64,000 nucleotides of DNA from Skermanella aerolata KACC 11604 (GCF_000936425.1 NZ_AVFK01000005.1:62001-126000), one strand, 5' to 3'. Shown: positions 53,534 to 63,047, counted from the stretch's first letter. Notes: generated by a model from the letters alone, not told the origin. Program-made: numbers and translations.

Positions 53534-55141
53534 TCACAGTCGCATGCACTTTTCGCGGCGGCGCTGTACGGAAGACGGGATGCGCATAGCCTCACGATAC
53601 TTTGCCACCGTGCGACGCGCAATCTCGATCCCATCGGATTTGAGAATCTCCACGATACGATCATCCGAAAGAATGCCGCTGGGCGGTTCTCCATCGATCA
53701 GCGCCTTGATCCGGAACCTTACAGCCTCCGCCGAGTGGGACGCTTCGCCGTCCGCTCCGGAAATCGATGACGTGAAGAAGTACTTCAACTCAAAAACGCC
53801 ACGCGGAGTCGCCATGAACTTGTTGGTGGTAACCCGGCTGACGGTCGATTCGTGCATGCCGATCGCTTCCGCGATGTCGCGCAGGATCAGCGGACGCAGC
53901 GACTGGACGCCTTTGACGAAGAACAGATCCTGCTGGCGGACGATTTCGGTTGCAACTTTCAGGATCGTATTGGCGCGCTGATGAAGCGACTTGACCAGCC
54001 AGTTGGCGGAATGGAACCGCTCGGCGACGTATTCCTTCTCCGCCTTGTTGCGGCACTCCCCGCTGACCTGGGCGAAGTAGCGCTGGTTTATCAGCACGCG
54101 CGGCAGGGTTTCGGTATTCAGCTCGATCAGCCAGCCGCCGCCCGGCTGCACCCGCATCAGGATATCCGGCGTCACGGTCTGGACCACCTGATGGTCGAAC
54201 CGGAGCGCCGGCTTGGGGTCGAGCGTCCGGATCTCCGACACCATGTCGGACAGATCCTCGGCATCGACGCCGCAGACCTTCAGCAGGGCCGGCACGTTGC
54301 GCGCCGCCAGCAGTTCCAGATTGTCGAGCAGGGCCTGGATCGCCGGGTCCAGCCGGTTGCGCTCCCGCAGCTGGATCGCGAGGCATTCGCTGAGGCTGCG
54401 GGCGAAGATACCGGGCGGGTCGAAGCGCTGCACGCGCAGCAGCACGCGCTCGATATCGGCCAAATCGCAGTTGAGCTGCTCGGCAAGATCGGCAAGGCTG
54501 CCCGTGACGTAGCCGGCCGCGTCCAGCAGGTCGATCAGCGCCAGCCCGATCAGGCGGTCCACCGGATCGATCAGATCGACGTTCATCTGGCCGATCAGGT
54601 GGTCGCGCAAGCTGAGGTCGCCGCTGAGCGTCTGTTCGAGGTTGAAATCCCCATCCTCGAAACTGCCGCCACCACCACGCGACGACCAGTCGCCGAATGC
54701 CTCCGCGCCGTCGAAGCTGCCGTCGGCGGCGCTGCCGTTGGTCCAGACATTCTCGAAATCGGTATCGAGAGGGGAGTCGGCGCCGCCAGCCATGTGGTCC
54801 GACGTCGTAAGCTCATGGGTGTCGCGTTGACGCTGGTCGGCGGGGTTGATCGCCGGCCCCTGGTCGGATTGGTTCGGGCTGTTGACCCCGGCGCCACCCT
54901 CGGCCCCGCCCTGGCTCCCGTCGCCGCCTCCTCCCCCGCCCGCTTCGGGTGAAGCGGAACCGTCGCCACCGCCGAACTCAGAGTCGTCCCGCTCCAGCAG
55001 AGGATTCTGTTCGACCTCGCGATCGACGTAATCCGACAGTTCCATGTTCGACAGTTGCAGCAGCTTGATAGCCTGCTGCAACTGCGGAGTCATGACAAGC
55101 GACTGGGTCTGCCTGAGGTCGAGACGTTGTGAAAGCGCCAT
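53534..55141 (-). CDS. rpoN: RNA polymerase sigma-54 factor
   Basis: A 535-residue RpoN needed for transcription of nitrogen and other activator-dependent genes. Region I is Gln/Leu-rich (LSQRLDLRQTQSLVMTPQLQQAIKLL), region II is an acidic, Gly/Ser-rich linker, and region III carries the DNA-binding domain with the RpoN box ARRTVAKYR (508-516) for the -24 element. Its gene follows lptB by 16 bases and is followed by hpf and ptsN, a conserved arrangement. Confidence 0.97.
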   Translation of the reverse strand: MALSQRLDLRQTQSLVMTPQLQQAIKLLQLSNMELSDYVDREVEQNPLLERDDSEFGGGDGSASPEAGGGGGGDGSQGGAEGGAGVNSPNQSDQGPAINPADQRQRDTHELTTSDHMAGGADSPLDTDFENVWTNGSAADGSFDGAEAFGDWSSRGGGGSFEDGDFNLEQTLSGDLSLRDHLIGQMNVDLIDPVDRLIGLALIDLLDAAGYVTGSLADLAEQLNCDLADIERVLLRVQRFDPPGIFARSLSECLAIQLRERNRLDPAIQALLDNLELLAARNVPALLKVCGVDAEDLSDMVSEIRTLDPKPALRFDHQVVQTVTPDILMRVQPGGGWLIELNTETLPRVLINQRYFAQVSGECRNKAEKEYVAERFHSANWLVKSLHQRANTILKVATEIVRQQDLFFVKGVQSLRPLILRDIAEAIGMHESTVSRVTTNKFMATPRGVFELKYFFTSSISGADGEASHSAEAVRFRIKALIDGEPPSGILSDDRIVEILKSDGIEIARRTVAKYREAMRIPSSVQRRREKCMRL

Positions 55142-55157
55142 GGTACCAGGGAGGTGG

Positions 55158-55976
55158 TTAGAGACTGAACCTTTCGCCGAGGTAGACCCGCCTCACATCC
55201 TTGTGGGCCACGATCTCCGACGGCTCTCCCTCCATCAGTACCATACCATCGTGCAAAATGTATGCCCGATCGACGATCTCCAGCGTTTCTCTTACATTGT
55301 GGTCAGTTATGAGTACGCCGATACCCCGGTCCCGCAGATGCGTGACCAGCTCGCGGATGTCGTTGACCGCGATCGGATCGATGCCGGCCAGTGGTTCGTC
55401 CAGCAGAATGAAGTGGGGTTGCGAGGCGAGCGCCCGCGCGATCTCGACTCTGCGCCGCTCGCCGCCGGAAAGCGCCAGCGCCGGCGTCCGCCGGAGATGC
55501 GAGATCGAAAACTCGGCCAAAAGCTCGTCGAGCCTCGACTCGCGCGCATCGCGGTCCGACTCGACAACTTCGAGCACCGCCCGGATGTTGTTCTCGACCG
55601 ACAGGCCACGGAAGATCGACGCTTCCTGCGGCAGGTAGCCGATGCCGCGCCGGGCCCGGCGGTACATTGGAAGGGCCGTGATATCCTGGCCGTCGAGGCT
55701 GATCGTGCCGTAATCCGGCGAGATCAGACCGGTAATGATGTAGAAGCAGGTTGTCTTGCCGGCGCCGTTCGGTCCCAGCAGCCCGACCGCCTCGCCGCGC
55801 TGGACGGTGATGCTGACATCCCGCAGAACCGGCCGCTTCTTGTACTGCTTGCCCAGGTTGCGGGCGGTCAGTCCCTGGTTGTCGGCGATCAGCCGCGGCC
55901 CCGGTCCGCCGGCAGCCTTGGTCAGGCCCGGCGGGGCATCCTGGCGATCCATTCTCTTGAATTCCCGGATGCTCAA
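55158..55976 (-). CDS. lptB: LPS export ABC ATPase LptB
   Basis: A 272-residue ATPase that powers LPS extraction from the inner membrane with LptF/G. Walker [10 protein letters not shown] (68-76), signature [15 protein letters not shown], Walker [13 protein letters not shown] and the switch His in LITDHNVRE are present. The TTG at 55976 is chosen: GGAGGTG lies upstream and TTG overlaps the lptA TGA (TTGA). An in-frame ATG at 55952 has only a weak ribosome-binding site. Confidence 0.95.
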   Translation of the reverse strand: MSIREFKRMDRQDAPPGLTKAAGGPGPRLIADNQGLTARNLGKQYKKRPVLRDVSITVQRGEAVGLLGPNGAGKTTCFYIITGLISPDYGTISLDGQDITALPMYRRARRGIGYLPQEASIFRGLSVENNIRAVLEVVESDRDARESRLDELLAEFSISHLRRTPALALSGGERRRVEIARALASQPHFILLDEPLAGIDPIAVNDIRELVTHLRDRGIGVLITDHNVRETLEIVDRAYILHDGMVLMEGEPSEIVAHKDVRRVYLGERFSL

Positions 55977-56872
55977 TTCGTCGCACCTCCGGGTGCCGTC
56001 GGGGAAGTTGTTTGGGGAGCGGCCCTCGGAGCGGGGGGCTGGCCGCCACCCGGCTGCTGACCGGGAATGAACAATCCCTTCACCCGTCCGCCGCTGCGGT
56101 CACCGGTACTGAGCAGTCGGCTGATTCCGGTCTTCATGTTCACCTCGGCGGTCTGGCCGTTCAGGTGGTTCTCGCCACGGGTCAGGCGCACGTCACCGGT
56201 CAGGGTCGCAATTTCGGTCTTCAGGTTATAGACGCCCTGCCGCCCCCGCGCCACATCGGTCGGGGTGGTAATCACGACGTTTCCCTGGGCGTCGATGCGC
56301 GTCATCTCCATGCTGCCGTCGGCTCCGTCGGCAAACAGGCCGACCAGGACATCCGCGTTGACGCGGTTCTGCTCGCGCACCGCCATCGCGTCGCCGCGCG
56401 CCACGGCAAGCTTCTGGGTTTCCCAATACTCCAGGCTGTCCTTGGCGGTTACGACGTCGGTCGGCGTGACCAGCTTGAGATCGGAACCCGTGACGACCGC
56501 GACCAGCTTGTCGACATCGTATACGGCGCGGTCGCCGTATACGTTCTGGGTCGGCGAGAAGATATGGACCTTGCCGTCGGCGGCCAGCCGGAAGATCTCG
56601 GTTCCGCCGGCCGGAATGTCGCGGTAATAGGCCACCAGGGTATCGCCTGATATCGTCACGTCGCCGCGCTTGGCGACGGCGTTGCCGCGCGCCACATAGG
56701 CCTTCTGTTCCTGGTGCCACTCGATCGCCTGATCGGCATCGACGGCGATGGGAAGGCCCTGGCTCGACCCGGCACCCGGCACCTGTGCCGGCACCGGGAC
56801 AGTTTGAAGCAGCAGGGCTGTCAAGGCGGCCAATACCGGAGCAAGGGCCTTGTTGCGAAAACGCGTCTTCAT
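55973..56872 (-). CDS. lptA: LPS transport periplasmic protein LptA (OstA-like)
   Basis: A 299-residue periplasmic protein that bridges LPS from the inner to the outer membrane. A signal peptide precedes the OstA fold ([43 protein letters not shown] and repeats). The C-terminal tail is rich in Pro and Gly and probably disordered; it is longer than in E. coli. It overlaps lptC (ATGA) and lptB (TTGA), so lptC-lptA-lptB are translated as one unit. Confidence 0.93.
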   Translation of the reverse strand: MKTRFRNKALAPVLAALTALLLQTVPVPAQVPGAGSSQGLPIAVDADQAIEWHQEQKAYVARGNAVAKRGDVTISGDTLVAYYRDIPAGGTEIFRLAADGKVHIFSPTQNVYGDRAVYDVDKLVAVVTGSDLKLVTPTDVVTAKDSLEYWETQKLAVARGDAMAVREQNRVNADVLVGLFADGADGSMEMTRIDAQGNVVITTPTDVARGRQGVYNLKTEIATLTGDVRLTRGENHLNGQTAEVNMKTGISRLLSTGDRSGGRVKGLFIPGQQPGGGQPPAPRAAPQTTSPTAPGGATN

Positions 56873-57693
56873 CGCTGGACCTGCTCCGCTGTGGGCTGCT
56901 CGGGCGCCGGGCGTTCCGCCACCGTGGGCGGCGCTTCCGGAATTTCAGGATCCGTCGTTGCAGCCCCCGAGGGCCCTGGCGACGATTTGGTGGCACCGGC
57001 AGGTCCGCCGGAGTCCGTCAGGCCGGCGGCGAGGTCGAGATGGGCCGGACCGTTGAAGACGATGGTGGCGCCGCTGTCGAACAGACGGAATCCTCGCGAG
57101 AAGATCTCTCCGAACGGTCCCTGCCCCGTCACCGGCAGATCGCCCCAGGCGTTGCCGGCCTTGACGTCGATATGCGCTTCGTCGGATTTGAACTCGTAGC
57201 CCTTGTCATGGAACAGGTTGGCATTGCCAAGCAGCAGCAGCTTGCCCGTCTTGTCGTTGTACCGGCCCCTGTCAGCCTTGACCGCGATCCATGTGCCGTC
57301 CTGGAGGGTCAATTCCCCCTGAGGACGAACCAGATCGAGCACGCCCGGTTCGCTGGTCGACTGCACCGCCCGGTCCGCCGTCAGCGAAAAAGGACGATTC
57401 TGGGTGTCGGTGCCGACATAGAGAGCCCGCATCATTTCGAGTTCGCCGGTGTCGCGCCGGTTTTCCGACTGATCGCCGCCCTGGATCCGCGGCCATGCCG
57501 CCAGCAGTCCGATGATGCCAAATGCCAGCAGCGGCAGCACCACCTTCAGGAACTTAACGAAATGGGAATAGCCGCCGCCGGCGCGCGCCATCCGGCGCTC
57601 ATGGTCGGCCACCTGCGCGGCTGCCGCCGCGGGCGCGGCGTCAGGGTTCGGTATGGCGGCGCCGGATGATGTTCCCGACCGGATCGTATCCAT
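56869..57693 (-). CDS. lptC: LPS export protein LptC
   Basis: A 274-residue protein with one N-terminal membrane anchor (VVLPLLAFGIIGLLAAWPRI) and a periplasmic beta-jellyroll (RALYVGTDTQNRPFSLTADRAVQ; LQDGTWIAVKADRGRYNDKTGKLLLLGNANLFHDKGYEFKSDEAHIDVKAGNAWGD). It receives LPS from LptFG and hands it to LptA. The C-terminal tail is Pro-rich. ATG at 57693 lies four bases after kdsD. Confidence 0.93.
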   Translation of the reverse strand: MDTIRSGTSSGAAIPNPDAAPAAAAAQVADHERRMARAGGGYSHFVKFLKVVLPLLAFGIIGLLAAWPRIQGGDQSENRRDTGELEMMRALYVGTDTQNRPFSLTADRAVQSTSEPGVLDLVRPQGELTLQDGTWIAVKADRGRYNDKTGKLLLLGNANLFHDKGYEFKSDEAHIDVKAGNAWGDLPVTGQGPFGEIFSRGFRLFDSGATIVFNGPAHLDLAAGLTDSGGPAGATKSSPGPSGAATTDPEIPEAPPTVAERPAPEQPTAEQVQR

Positions 57694-57697
57694 GGCG

Positions 57698-58732
57698 TCA
57701 GGCCACACCGGCCCGCAGGCAATCGTGGATGTGGATGATGCCGACCGGACGCCCGTCGTCGGTGATGAAGAGGCTGGTGATCGCCAGCGCATTCATGATC
57801 CCGAGCGCCTCGCCGGCCAGCGTCGTGAGGCGGATCGTCTTGGGATCGGATGTCATGACGGTCTGCGCCGGCAGCGACAGGAGATCGGGGTTCATGTGGC
57901 GCCGCAAGTCGCCGTCCGTGATGATACCGGCGAGCCTGCCATCGGCGCCGGTCAGTCCGACGCAGCCGAACCGCTTGGCCGTCATGACCAGGATCGCTTC
58001 CGATACCTTTATATCGAGCGGTGCCAGCGGGAGTTCGGCCCCCGTATGCATCATCTCGGTGACACGCAGAAGCTGACGTCCAAGCTGGCCGCCGGGGTGG
58101 AAGACCTTGAAGTCGGCTGCGGAAAAACCGCGCCGCTCCAGCAGCGCCACCGCCAGCGCATCGCCCAGCGACAGCATCAGCGTCGTCGACGTGGTCGGCG
58201 CCAACCCCAGCGGGCAGGCTTCCGGCGACTGCGGCAGGATCAGGGCCACGTCGGACTGCTCCGCCAGCGACGAATGTGTCCGGCGCGTGATGCCGATCAG
58301 CGGAATGCGGAAACGCTTGGCATAGGCCACTATGTCGCACAACTCGGCTGTATCGCCCGAGTTGGACAACGCTATGACCGCATCGTCGCGCGCGATCATG
58401 CCCAGGTCGCCGTGACTGGCTTCGCCCGGATGGACCCACAGGGCCGGTGTTCCGGTGGACGCCAGCGTCGCCGCGATCTTCCGGGCGATATGGCCGCTCT
58501 TGCCCATGCCGGTGACGACGACGCGGCCGGTGATGCCGGCAAGTGCCTTGACGGCGCGAGCAAAGCTGTCGTCCAGGCCGGCGGCCATATCCATCAGCGC
58601 TTCGGCTTCCACGCGGAGCACCCGCCGCGCCACCGCGATGTCGCCGTCGGCGGACATGTCGGCTTGCGCCTTGTCGCTGAGCGCGCTGTCGGGGGCGGTG
58701 GAATGGTCCAAGGCTGACGAACTCCCAAGCAT
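57698..58732 (-). CDS. kdsD: Arabinose-5-phosphate isomerase
   Basis: A 344-residue enzyme making arabinose 5-phosphate from ribulose 5-phosphate, the first step of Kdo synthesis for LPS. SIS domain: VVVTGMGKSGHIARKIAATLASTGTP and ALSNSGDTAEL; two CBS domains follow (VSEAILVMTAKRFGCVGLTG and SLFITDDGRPVGIIHIHDCL). ATG at 58732 is chosen; an upstream in-frame start at 58783 is possible. It leads the lptC-A-B genes in the same direction, tying Kdo supply to LPS transport. Confidence 0.93.
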   Translation of the reverse strand: MLGSSSALDHSTAPDSALSDKAQADMSADGDIAVARRVLRVEAEALMDMAAGLDDSFARAVKALAGITGRVVVTGMGKSGHIARKIAATLASTGTPALWVHPGEASHGDLGMIARDDAVIALSNSGDTAELCDIVAYAKRFRIPLIGITRRTHSSLAEQSDVALILPQSPEACPLGLAPTTSTTLMLSLGDALAVALLERRGFSAADFKVFHPGGQLGRQLLRVTEMMHTGAELPLAPLDIKVSEAILVMTAKRFGCVGLTGADGRLAGIITDGDLRRHMNPDLLSLPAQTVMTSDPKTIRLTTLAGEALGIMNALAITSLFITDDGRPVGIIHIHDCLRAGVA

Positions 58733-58964
58733 CTGGTAGGCAAACAGTCGACGGGCTGCAACTCCGGGGCACCGAAGCTGCACGGTATCAGCGTCGCTTA
58801 CCGCAACTACCGGCGGGCGGTGGCCGCAGTATGCCGCTCAGCCCTGGTGCGGTCAAACCCGCACCTTTGTTAAATTGCCGCGGAACGGGCCATTCTGCAC
58901 CAAAATTGGGCAACAATGAGACCTCGTTTCCCTTCCGTCGTGAACAAGGACCTGGGCTTCTCTA

Positions 58965-59576
58965 CTAATGTGCGAAAATATCCTGATCTTCCCAACCTGC
59001 AAGATCGAGAGCGGCCCGGGTCGGTAGGAAACGGAAGCACTCTCGCGCCAGCTCCGTGCGTCCCTCGCGCTCCAGCATGGCATTCAGCTTGGCGCGCATC
59101 TCGTGCAGATGGAGCACGTCCGAAGCCGCGTATTTGAGCTGTTCGGGCGTCAGTTCCGCCGCACCCCAGTCCGAAGACTGCTGCTGCTTCGACAGGTCCA
59201 CGTTGAGCAGGTCCTTGCACAGGTCCTTCAGTCCATGACGGTCCGTGAACGTGCGGACCAGCCGGGACGCGATCTTCGTGCAATAGACCGGCTGGCACAC
59301 GACTCCCAGGTAAGCCTGGATGGCCGCGATGTCAAACCGTGCGAAGTGAAACAGCTTGGTGACATCGGGGTCGGTGAGCAGCCGCTTCAGGTTGGGAGCC
59401 TCGTAGCGGCCCTGCCGAAGCTGCACCATGTGGCAATTGCCGTCGCCGGCCGATAGCTGCACCAGGCACAGGCGATCCCGAACGGGGTTCAAACCCATGG
59501 TTTCGGTATCGATGGCGACCGTGTCGCCGAAATCGAGGCCGTCCGGCAGATCGCCGTCGTAAAGCTCTATAGGCAC
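58965..59576 (-). CDS. rnd: Ribonuclease D-like 3'-5' exonuclease
   Basis: A 203-residue protein limited to the DEDD exonuclease domain: Exo I VAIDTETMGLN, Exo II FHFARFDIAAIQ and Exo III YAASDVLHL. RNase D trims the 3' ends of tRNA precursors; this short form lacks the HRDC domains of E. coli RNase D. GTG at 59576 is used; a TTG eight codons upstream is in frame and would lie inside a stem-loop. It lies 93 bases downstream of tRNA-Leu on the same strand. Confidence 0.85.
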   Translation of the reverse strand: MPIELYDGDLPDGLDFGDTVAIDTETMGLNPVRDRLCLVQLSAGDGNCHMVQLRQGRYEAPNLKRLLTDPDVTKLFHFARFDIAAIQAYLGVVCQPVYCTKIASRLVRTFTDRHGLKDLCKDLLNVDLSKQQQSSDWGAAELTPEQLKYAASDVLHLHEMRAKLNAMLEREGRTELARECFRFLPTRAALDLAGWEDQDIFAH

Positions 59577-59598
59577 TGCGCTGCATCCCGAAAGCGAC

Positions 59599-59659
59599 AA
59601 CGGCCGCTTCGATCCGCCTATATCCCTGTATTCGGGATACCTGCGATCTAGCGGCCGTT
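59599..59659 (-). other. Nested stem-loop between tRNA-Leu and RNase D
   Basis: Outer arms AACGGCCGCT/AGCGGCCGTT (59599-59608, 59650-59659) enclose an inner TATCCC/GGGATA hairpin (59621-59639). There is no T-run. It lies ten bases after the tRNA CCA end and just before the RNase D start region. Confidence 0.6.
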
Positions 59660-59669
59660 ACCGAGGAAT

Positions 59670-59756
59670 TGGTGCCCAGGAGAAGACTCGAACTTCCACG
59701 ACATTTCTGCCACAGGTACCTGAAACCTGCGCGTCTACCAATTCCGCCACCTGGGC
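59670..59756 (-). tRNA. tRNA-Leu (anticodon CAG)
   Basis: Reverse complement gives an 87-nt tRNA with acceptor GCCCAGG/CCTGGGC, discriminator A, an encoded CCA (59670-59672), a long class II variable arm, TTCGAGTC T-loop and anticodon CAG at 59720-59722. It reads CUG codons. Confidence 0.93.
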
Positions 59757-59974
59757 GACGTGGAGCGGGTATTTATTGGGCCGGGCGGTTCCTGTCAATC
59801 GCTTTTTGCCGAAATCAACAGGACGGTCGCGCCCCTCTGCCGCACCAGTGCTCCGGCATTGCCTGGACGCTGGCTCCCCGCTCATCATTTCGTTATAAGC
59901 ACTGCCCAACAGCCTCCGATCGCCCTTACCAAGGCCAGAGAGGCGCAGGCAAAAATCAGGTTTTGGAGAAAGCG

Positions 59975-60940
59975 ATGTCCTTTCGGTATCGGGTAGCCAC
60001 GGTTTTCGGCGGGTCCGGGTTCATCGGCCGCCACCTGATCAAGAGGCTGGCGAAGACCGGCACGATCATCCGGGTCGCGACCCGTCACCCGAGCAACGCC
60101 AACTTCCTGCGGACCAACGGCGCGGTCGGCCAGATCATCCCGATCGCCACCAACATCCATGACGACGCCTCGGTCGCCGCGGCGGTGCGCGATGCCGACA
60201 TCGTCATCAACCTGATCGGCATCCTGTACGAATCAGGGGTCAATACGTTCCGCGGCACCCAGGGCGACGCGCCGGGCCGCATCGCGCGTGCCGCCAAGGC
60301 GGCTGGTGTCCAGCGCTTCGTCCAGATCTCGGCGATCGGCGCCGATGCCGGATCGACTGCCGAATACGCCCGCTCCAAGGCCGCCGGCGAGCAGGCGGTG
60401 CTCAAGGCGTTCCCGGAAGCGACGATCCTGCGCCCCAGCGTCGTGTTCGGCCCGGAAGACGGCTTCTTCAACCGCTTCGGTGCGATGGCCCGCATCTCGC
60501 CGGTGCTGCCGCTGATCGGCGGCGGCCACACCAAGTTCCAGCCGGTCTATGTCGGCGATGTCGCCGATGCGATCATGAAGGCGCTGGAAAACCCCGCTGC
60601 ACTGGGCAAGACCTATGAACTGGGCGGGCCGCGCGTCTACTCCTTCAAGGAGATCATGGGCCTGGTGCTGACCGAAACCCGCCGCAAGCGCATCATGGTC
60701 ACGGTGCCGTGGGGCGTCGCGGAACTTCAGGGCAAGATCCTGGGCAAACTTCCTAAGCCGCTGCTTACCGTCGATCAGGTGGAACTGCTGAAGCGCGACA
60801 ACGTGGTGGCTCCCGGTGCCGCCACGCTCGCCGATCTCGGCGTCGAGCCGACGGCCGCCGAGGTCATCATCCCGACCTATCTCGACCGCTTCCGCGTCGG
60901 CGGCCGCTTCTCCCAGCGCGCCGGCGGCTACTCGACCTGA
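59975..60940 (+). CDS. NAD-binding, NDUFA9-like complex I-associated protein
   Basis: A 321-residue atypical short-chain dehydrogenase. The nucleotide site is ATVFGGSGFIGRHLIKRLAKTG, followed by NLIGILYESGVNTFRG and AEYARSKAAGEQAV. It matches the alphaproteobacterial 'complex I NDUFA9 subunit family' (mitochondrial NDUFA9 relatives), involved in respiratory complex I or NADPH binding; its role in bacteria is unsettled. GGAGAAAG precedes the ATG. It is divergent from tRNA-Leu. Confidence 0.88.
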   Translation: MSFRYRVATVFGGSGFIGRHLIKRLAKTGTIIRVATRHPSNANFLRTNGAVGQIIPIATNIHDDASVAAAVRDADIVINLIGILYESGVNTFRGTQGDAPGRIARAAKAAGVQRFVQISAIGADAGSTAEYARSKAAGEQAVLKAFPEATILRPSVVFGPEDGFFNRFGAMARISPVLPLIGGGHTKFQPVYVGDVADAIMKALENPAALGKTYELGGPRVYSFKEIMGLVLTETRRKRIMVTVPWGVAELQGKILGKLPKPLLTVDQVELLKRDNVVAPGAATLADLGVEPTAAEVIIPTYLDRFRVGGRFSQRAGGYST

Positions 60941-61361
60941 CGCCACCCTGCTGCCCGCGACAACCCGGCATTCATCCGAACGCCGGGTTTAAACGGCGGG
61001 TTTTTGATACGGCGCAAGACATTTTGCTGCACCTGCGGTTAAGGTAACCGGCAGCTTCTGTCGCCCGGAACAGATAGTCTCATTTCGGACCTATTAGACT
61101 GAAAACGAAATGGTCTGAGCGCCTATATATTCAGCAGATCGGGCCTCACTCATAAATTTAGTCAACAACCGTGTCCTATTCGTTGTTTTTTGCTGGCAAG
61201 CTCTAGGTTTTTGACGTATACGGTCGGTATCCGACGTAGTCTGGACAAGTTTGTTTCCACCTCAACGCGGTTACGCCGATGCGGCCGTGAATCTCCTAAG
61301 TCGAACGGGGCAATCGCAGCCATGCGTTCGCGGCGGAGGTTGAGCTGAAGGATTGTTCGCC
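60941..61361. other. Intergenic region upstream of gltD (421 bp)
   Basis: No credible gene was seen. It contains a terminator-like pair of overlapping hairpins (60962-61005), a dyad CGGTTA-AGG-TAACCG (61036-61050), a dyad GTCGG-TAT-CCGAC (61223-61235), and an AT-rich central part that probably includes the gltD promoter. I could not assign a convincing -35/-10 or sigma-54 site. Confidence 0.55.
60962..61005 (+). terminator. Probable terminator after the NDUFA9-like gene
   Basis: AACCCGGC/GCCGGGTT (60962-60969, 60982-60989) forms an eight-base stem; alternatively CGCCG/CGGCG (60981-60985, 60994-60998) pairs directly before GGTTTTT. Confidence 0.5.
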
Positions 61362-62819
61362 ATGGCGCAGAAGATGTTGCAGTTCGTCCGCACCGAGAAG
61401 CGCATGCCCGATAAACGGGAAGCCGCGGCGCGTCGGCACGACTTCGATGAAATCTATGGCGAGTTCGATCAAAGCGGTGCCGAGGAACAGTCGAGCCGCT
61501 GCTCGCAGTGCGGCGTGCCGTTCTGCCAGGTCCACTGCCCGCTCCACAACAACATCCCGGACTGGCTGAAGCTGACGGCCGAAGGCCGCCTCGAGGAAGC
61601 CTACGAGATGTCGTCGGCGACCAGCAACCTGCCGGAGATCTGCGGCCGCATCTGTCCGCAGGACCGCCTGTGCGAAGGCAACTGCACGATCGAGCAGTCC
61701 ACCCACGGCACCGTGACGATCGGCTCGATCGAGAAGTACATCAACGACACGGCCTGGGACCGCGGCTGGGTCAAGCCCCGCATCCCCGCACGCGAACGCG
61801 CGCAATCGGTCGGCATCATCGGCGGCGGTCCCGGCGGCATGGCGGCGGCGGAACAGCTCCGCGCCAAGGGCTACGAGGTCCACGTCTACGACCGCTACGA
61901 CCGTATCGGCGGCCTGATGATGTATGGCATCCCCGGCTTCAAACTGGAGAAGTACGTTGTGGACCGCCGGGTCAAGCTGCTGGCCGACCAGGGCGTGATC
62001 TTCCACACCAACTTCGAAGTAGGCCGCGACGCCACGCTGGCCGACCTTCGGGCAAAGCATGACGCCGTCCTGATCGCGACCGGCGTCTACAAGGCGCGCG
62101 ACCTCGATGCGCCGGGATCCGAGCTGGGCAACATCATCCCGGCGTTGAAGTACCTGACGATCAGCAACCGCCAGGGTCTCGGCGATACGGTACCGGACTA
62201 CGACAGCGGCGCTTTGAACGCGTCCGGCAAGAACGTCGTCGTGATCGGCGGCGGCGACACTGCGATGGACTGCGTCCGCACGGCGATCCGCCAGGGCGCC
62301 AAGTCGGTCAAGTGCCTCTACCGCCGCAACCGGGCCAACATGCCCGGCTCCCAGCGCGAGGTCCACAACGCCGAGGAAGAGGGCGTCGAGTTCGTCTGGC
62401 AGTCCGCGCCGGAAGCGTTCGAGGGCAAGGACGGCGTCGTCACCGGCGTCCGCGCGCACCGCATCCACCTTGGCGTCGCCGACGCCAGCGGCCGGCAGAC
62501 CCCGCAGGTGATCGACGGTTCCGGATATGTCCTCGAAGCCGATCTCGTGATCAAGGCGCTGGGCTTCGACCCGGAAGACCTGCCGGCCCTGTTCGGTGAA
62601 GCCGGGCTGAAGGTCAGCCGCTGGGGTACTGTCACGGTCAACTTCCGCACCATGATGAGCAGCCTGGACGGCGTCTTCGCCGCCGGCGACATCGTGCGCG
62701 GCGCCAGCCTCGTGGTCTGGGCCATCCGCGACGGCCGCGACGTGGCGGAGCACATGCACAGCTACCTGCTCCAGAAGGCCGAAGCCGGCACTACCGCAGC
62801 CGCTGTCGCGGCGGAGTAG
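61362..62819 (+). CDS. gltD: Glutamate synthase (NADPH) small subunit
   Basis: A 485-residue FAD-dependent subunit that feeds NADPH electrons to the large subunit. N-terminal cysteine clusters for [4Fe-4S]: C47, C50, C55, C59 and C94, C98, C104, C108. FAD and NADPH sites: VGIIGGGPGGMAAAEQLRAKGYEVHVYD and VVVIGGGDTAMDCVRTAIR. ATG 61362 is preferred over a start at 61353; GAAGGA is upstream. It precedes gltB by 228 bases containing a strong hairpin. Confidence 0.96.
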   Translation: MAQKMLQFVRTEKRMPDKREAAARRHDFDEIYGEFDQSGAEEQSSRCSQCGVPFCQVHCPLHNNIPDWLKLTAEGRLEEAYEMSSATSNLPEICGRICPQDRLCEGNCTIEQSTHGTVTIGSIEKYINDTAWDRGWVKPRIPARERAQSVGIIGGGPGGMAAAEQLRAKGYEVHVYDRYDRIGGLMMYGIPGFKLEKYVVDRRVKLLADQGVIFHTNFEVGRDATLADLRAKHDAVLIATGVYKARDLDAPGSELGNIIPALKYLTISNRQGLGDTVPDYDSGALNASGKNVVVIGGGDTAMDCVRTAIRQGAKSVKCLYRRNRANMPGSQREVHNAEEEGVEFVWQSAPEAFEGKDGVVTGVRAHRIHLGVADASGRQTPQVIDGSGYVLEADLVIKALGFDPEDLPALFGEAGLKVSRWGTVTVNFRTMMSSLDGVFAAGDIVRGASLVVWAIRDGRDVAEHMHSYLLQKAEAGTTAAAVAAE

Positions 62820-62827
62820 GAAGCGCA

Positions 62828-62860
62828 AGGCGGCAGCCCGGCACTTCCGGGCTGCCGCCT
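62828..62860 (+). other. Perfect 14-bp hairpin between gltD and gltB
   Basis: Arms at 62828-62841 and 62847-62860 are perfect reverse complements around a five-base loop. No T-run follows, so this is more likely an RNA-processing or stability element than a terminator; partial termination cannot be excluded. Confidence 0.65.
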
Positions 62861-63047
62861 GCCCTGCCCGGCCATCCCGGAGGTCTTGCCGGACACCGAC
62901 ATCGGGTTTGGCCATAACCGGACACACGCATTCGTCACGGGGTTGAAACCATGACGGCACGGCAATCCATCGTAAATTTTCGCCAGCTATCGCAGCGTGG
63001 CGCCCTCTCCGTCGACGTCGACGCCGCACTCAGAAAGGATCACGCCC

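Noticed and set aside
61185-61215. GG-N10-GT sequence as a sigma-54 promoter for gltD
   Set aside because: The -12 GC is not met and the TTGC context is absent; too weak to claim.
61296-63029. 577-codon frame opposite gltD
   Set aside because: Antisense of a strongly conserved subunit.
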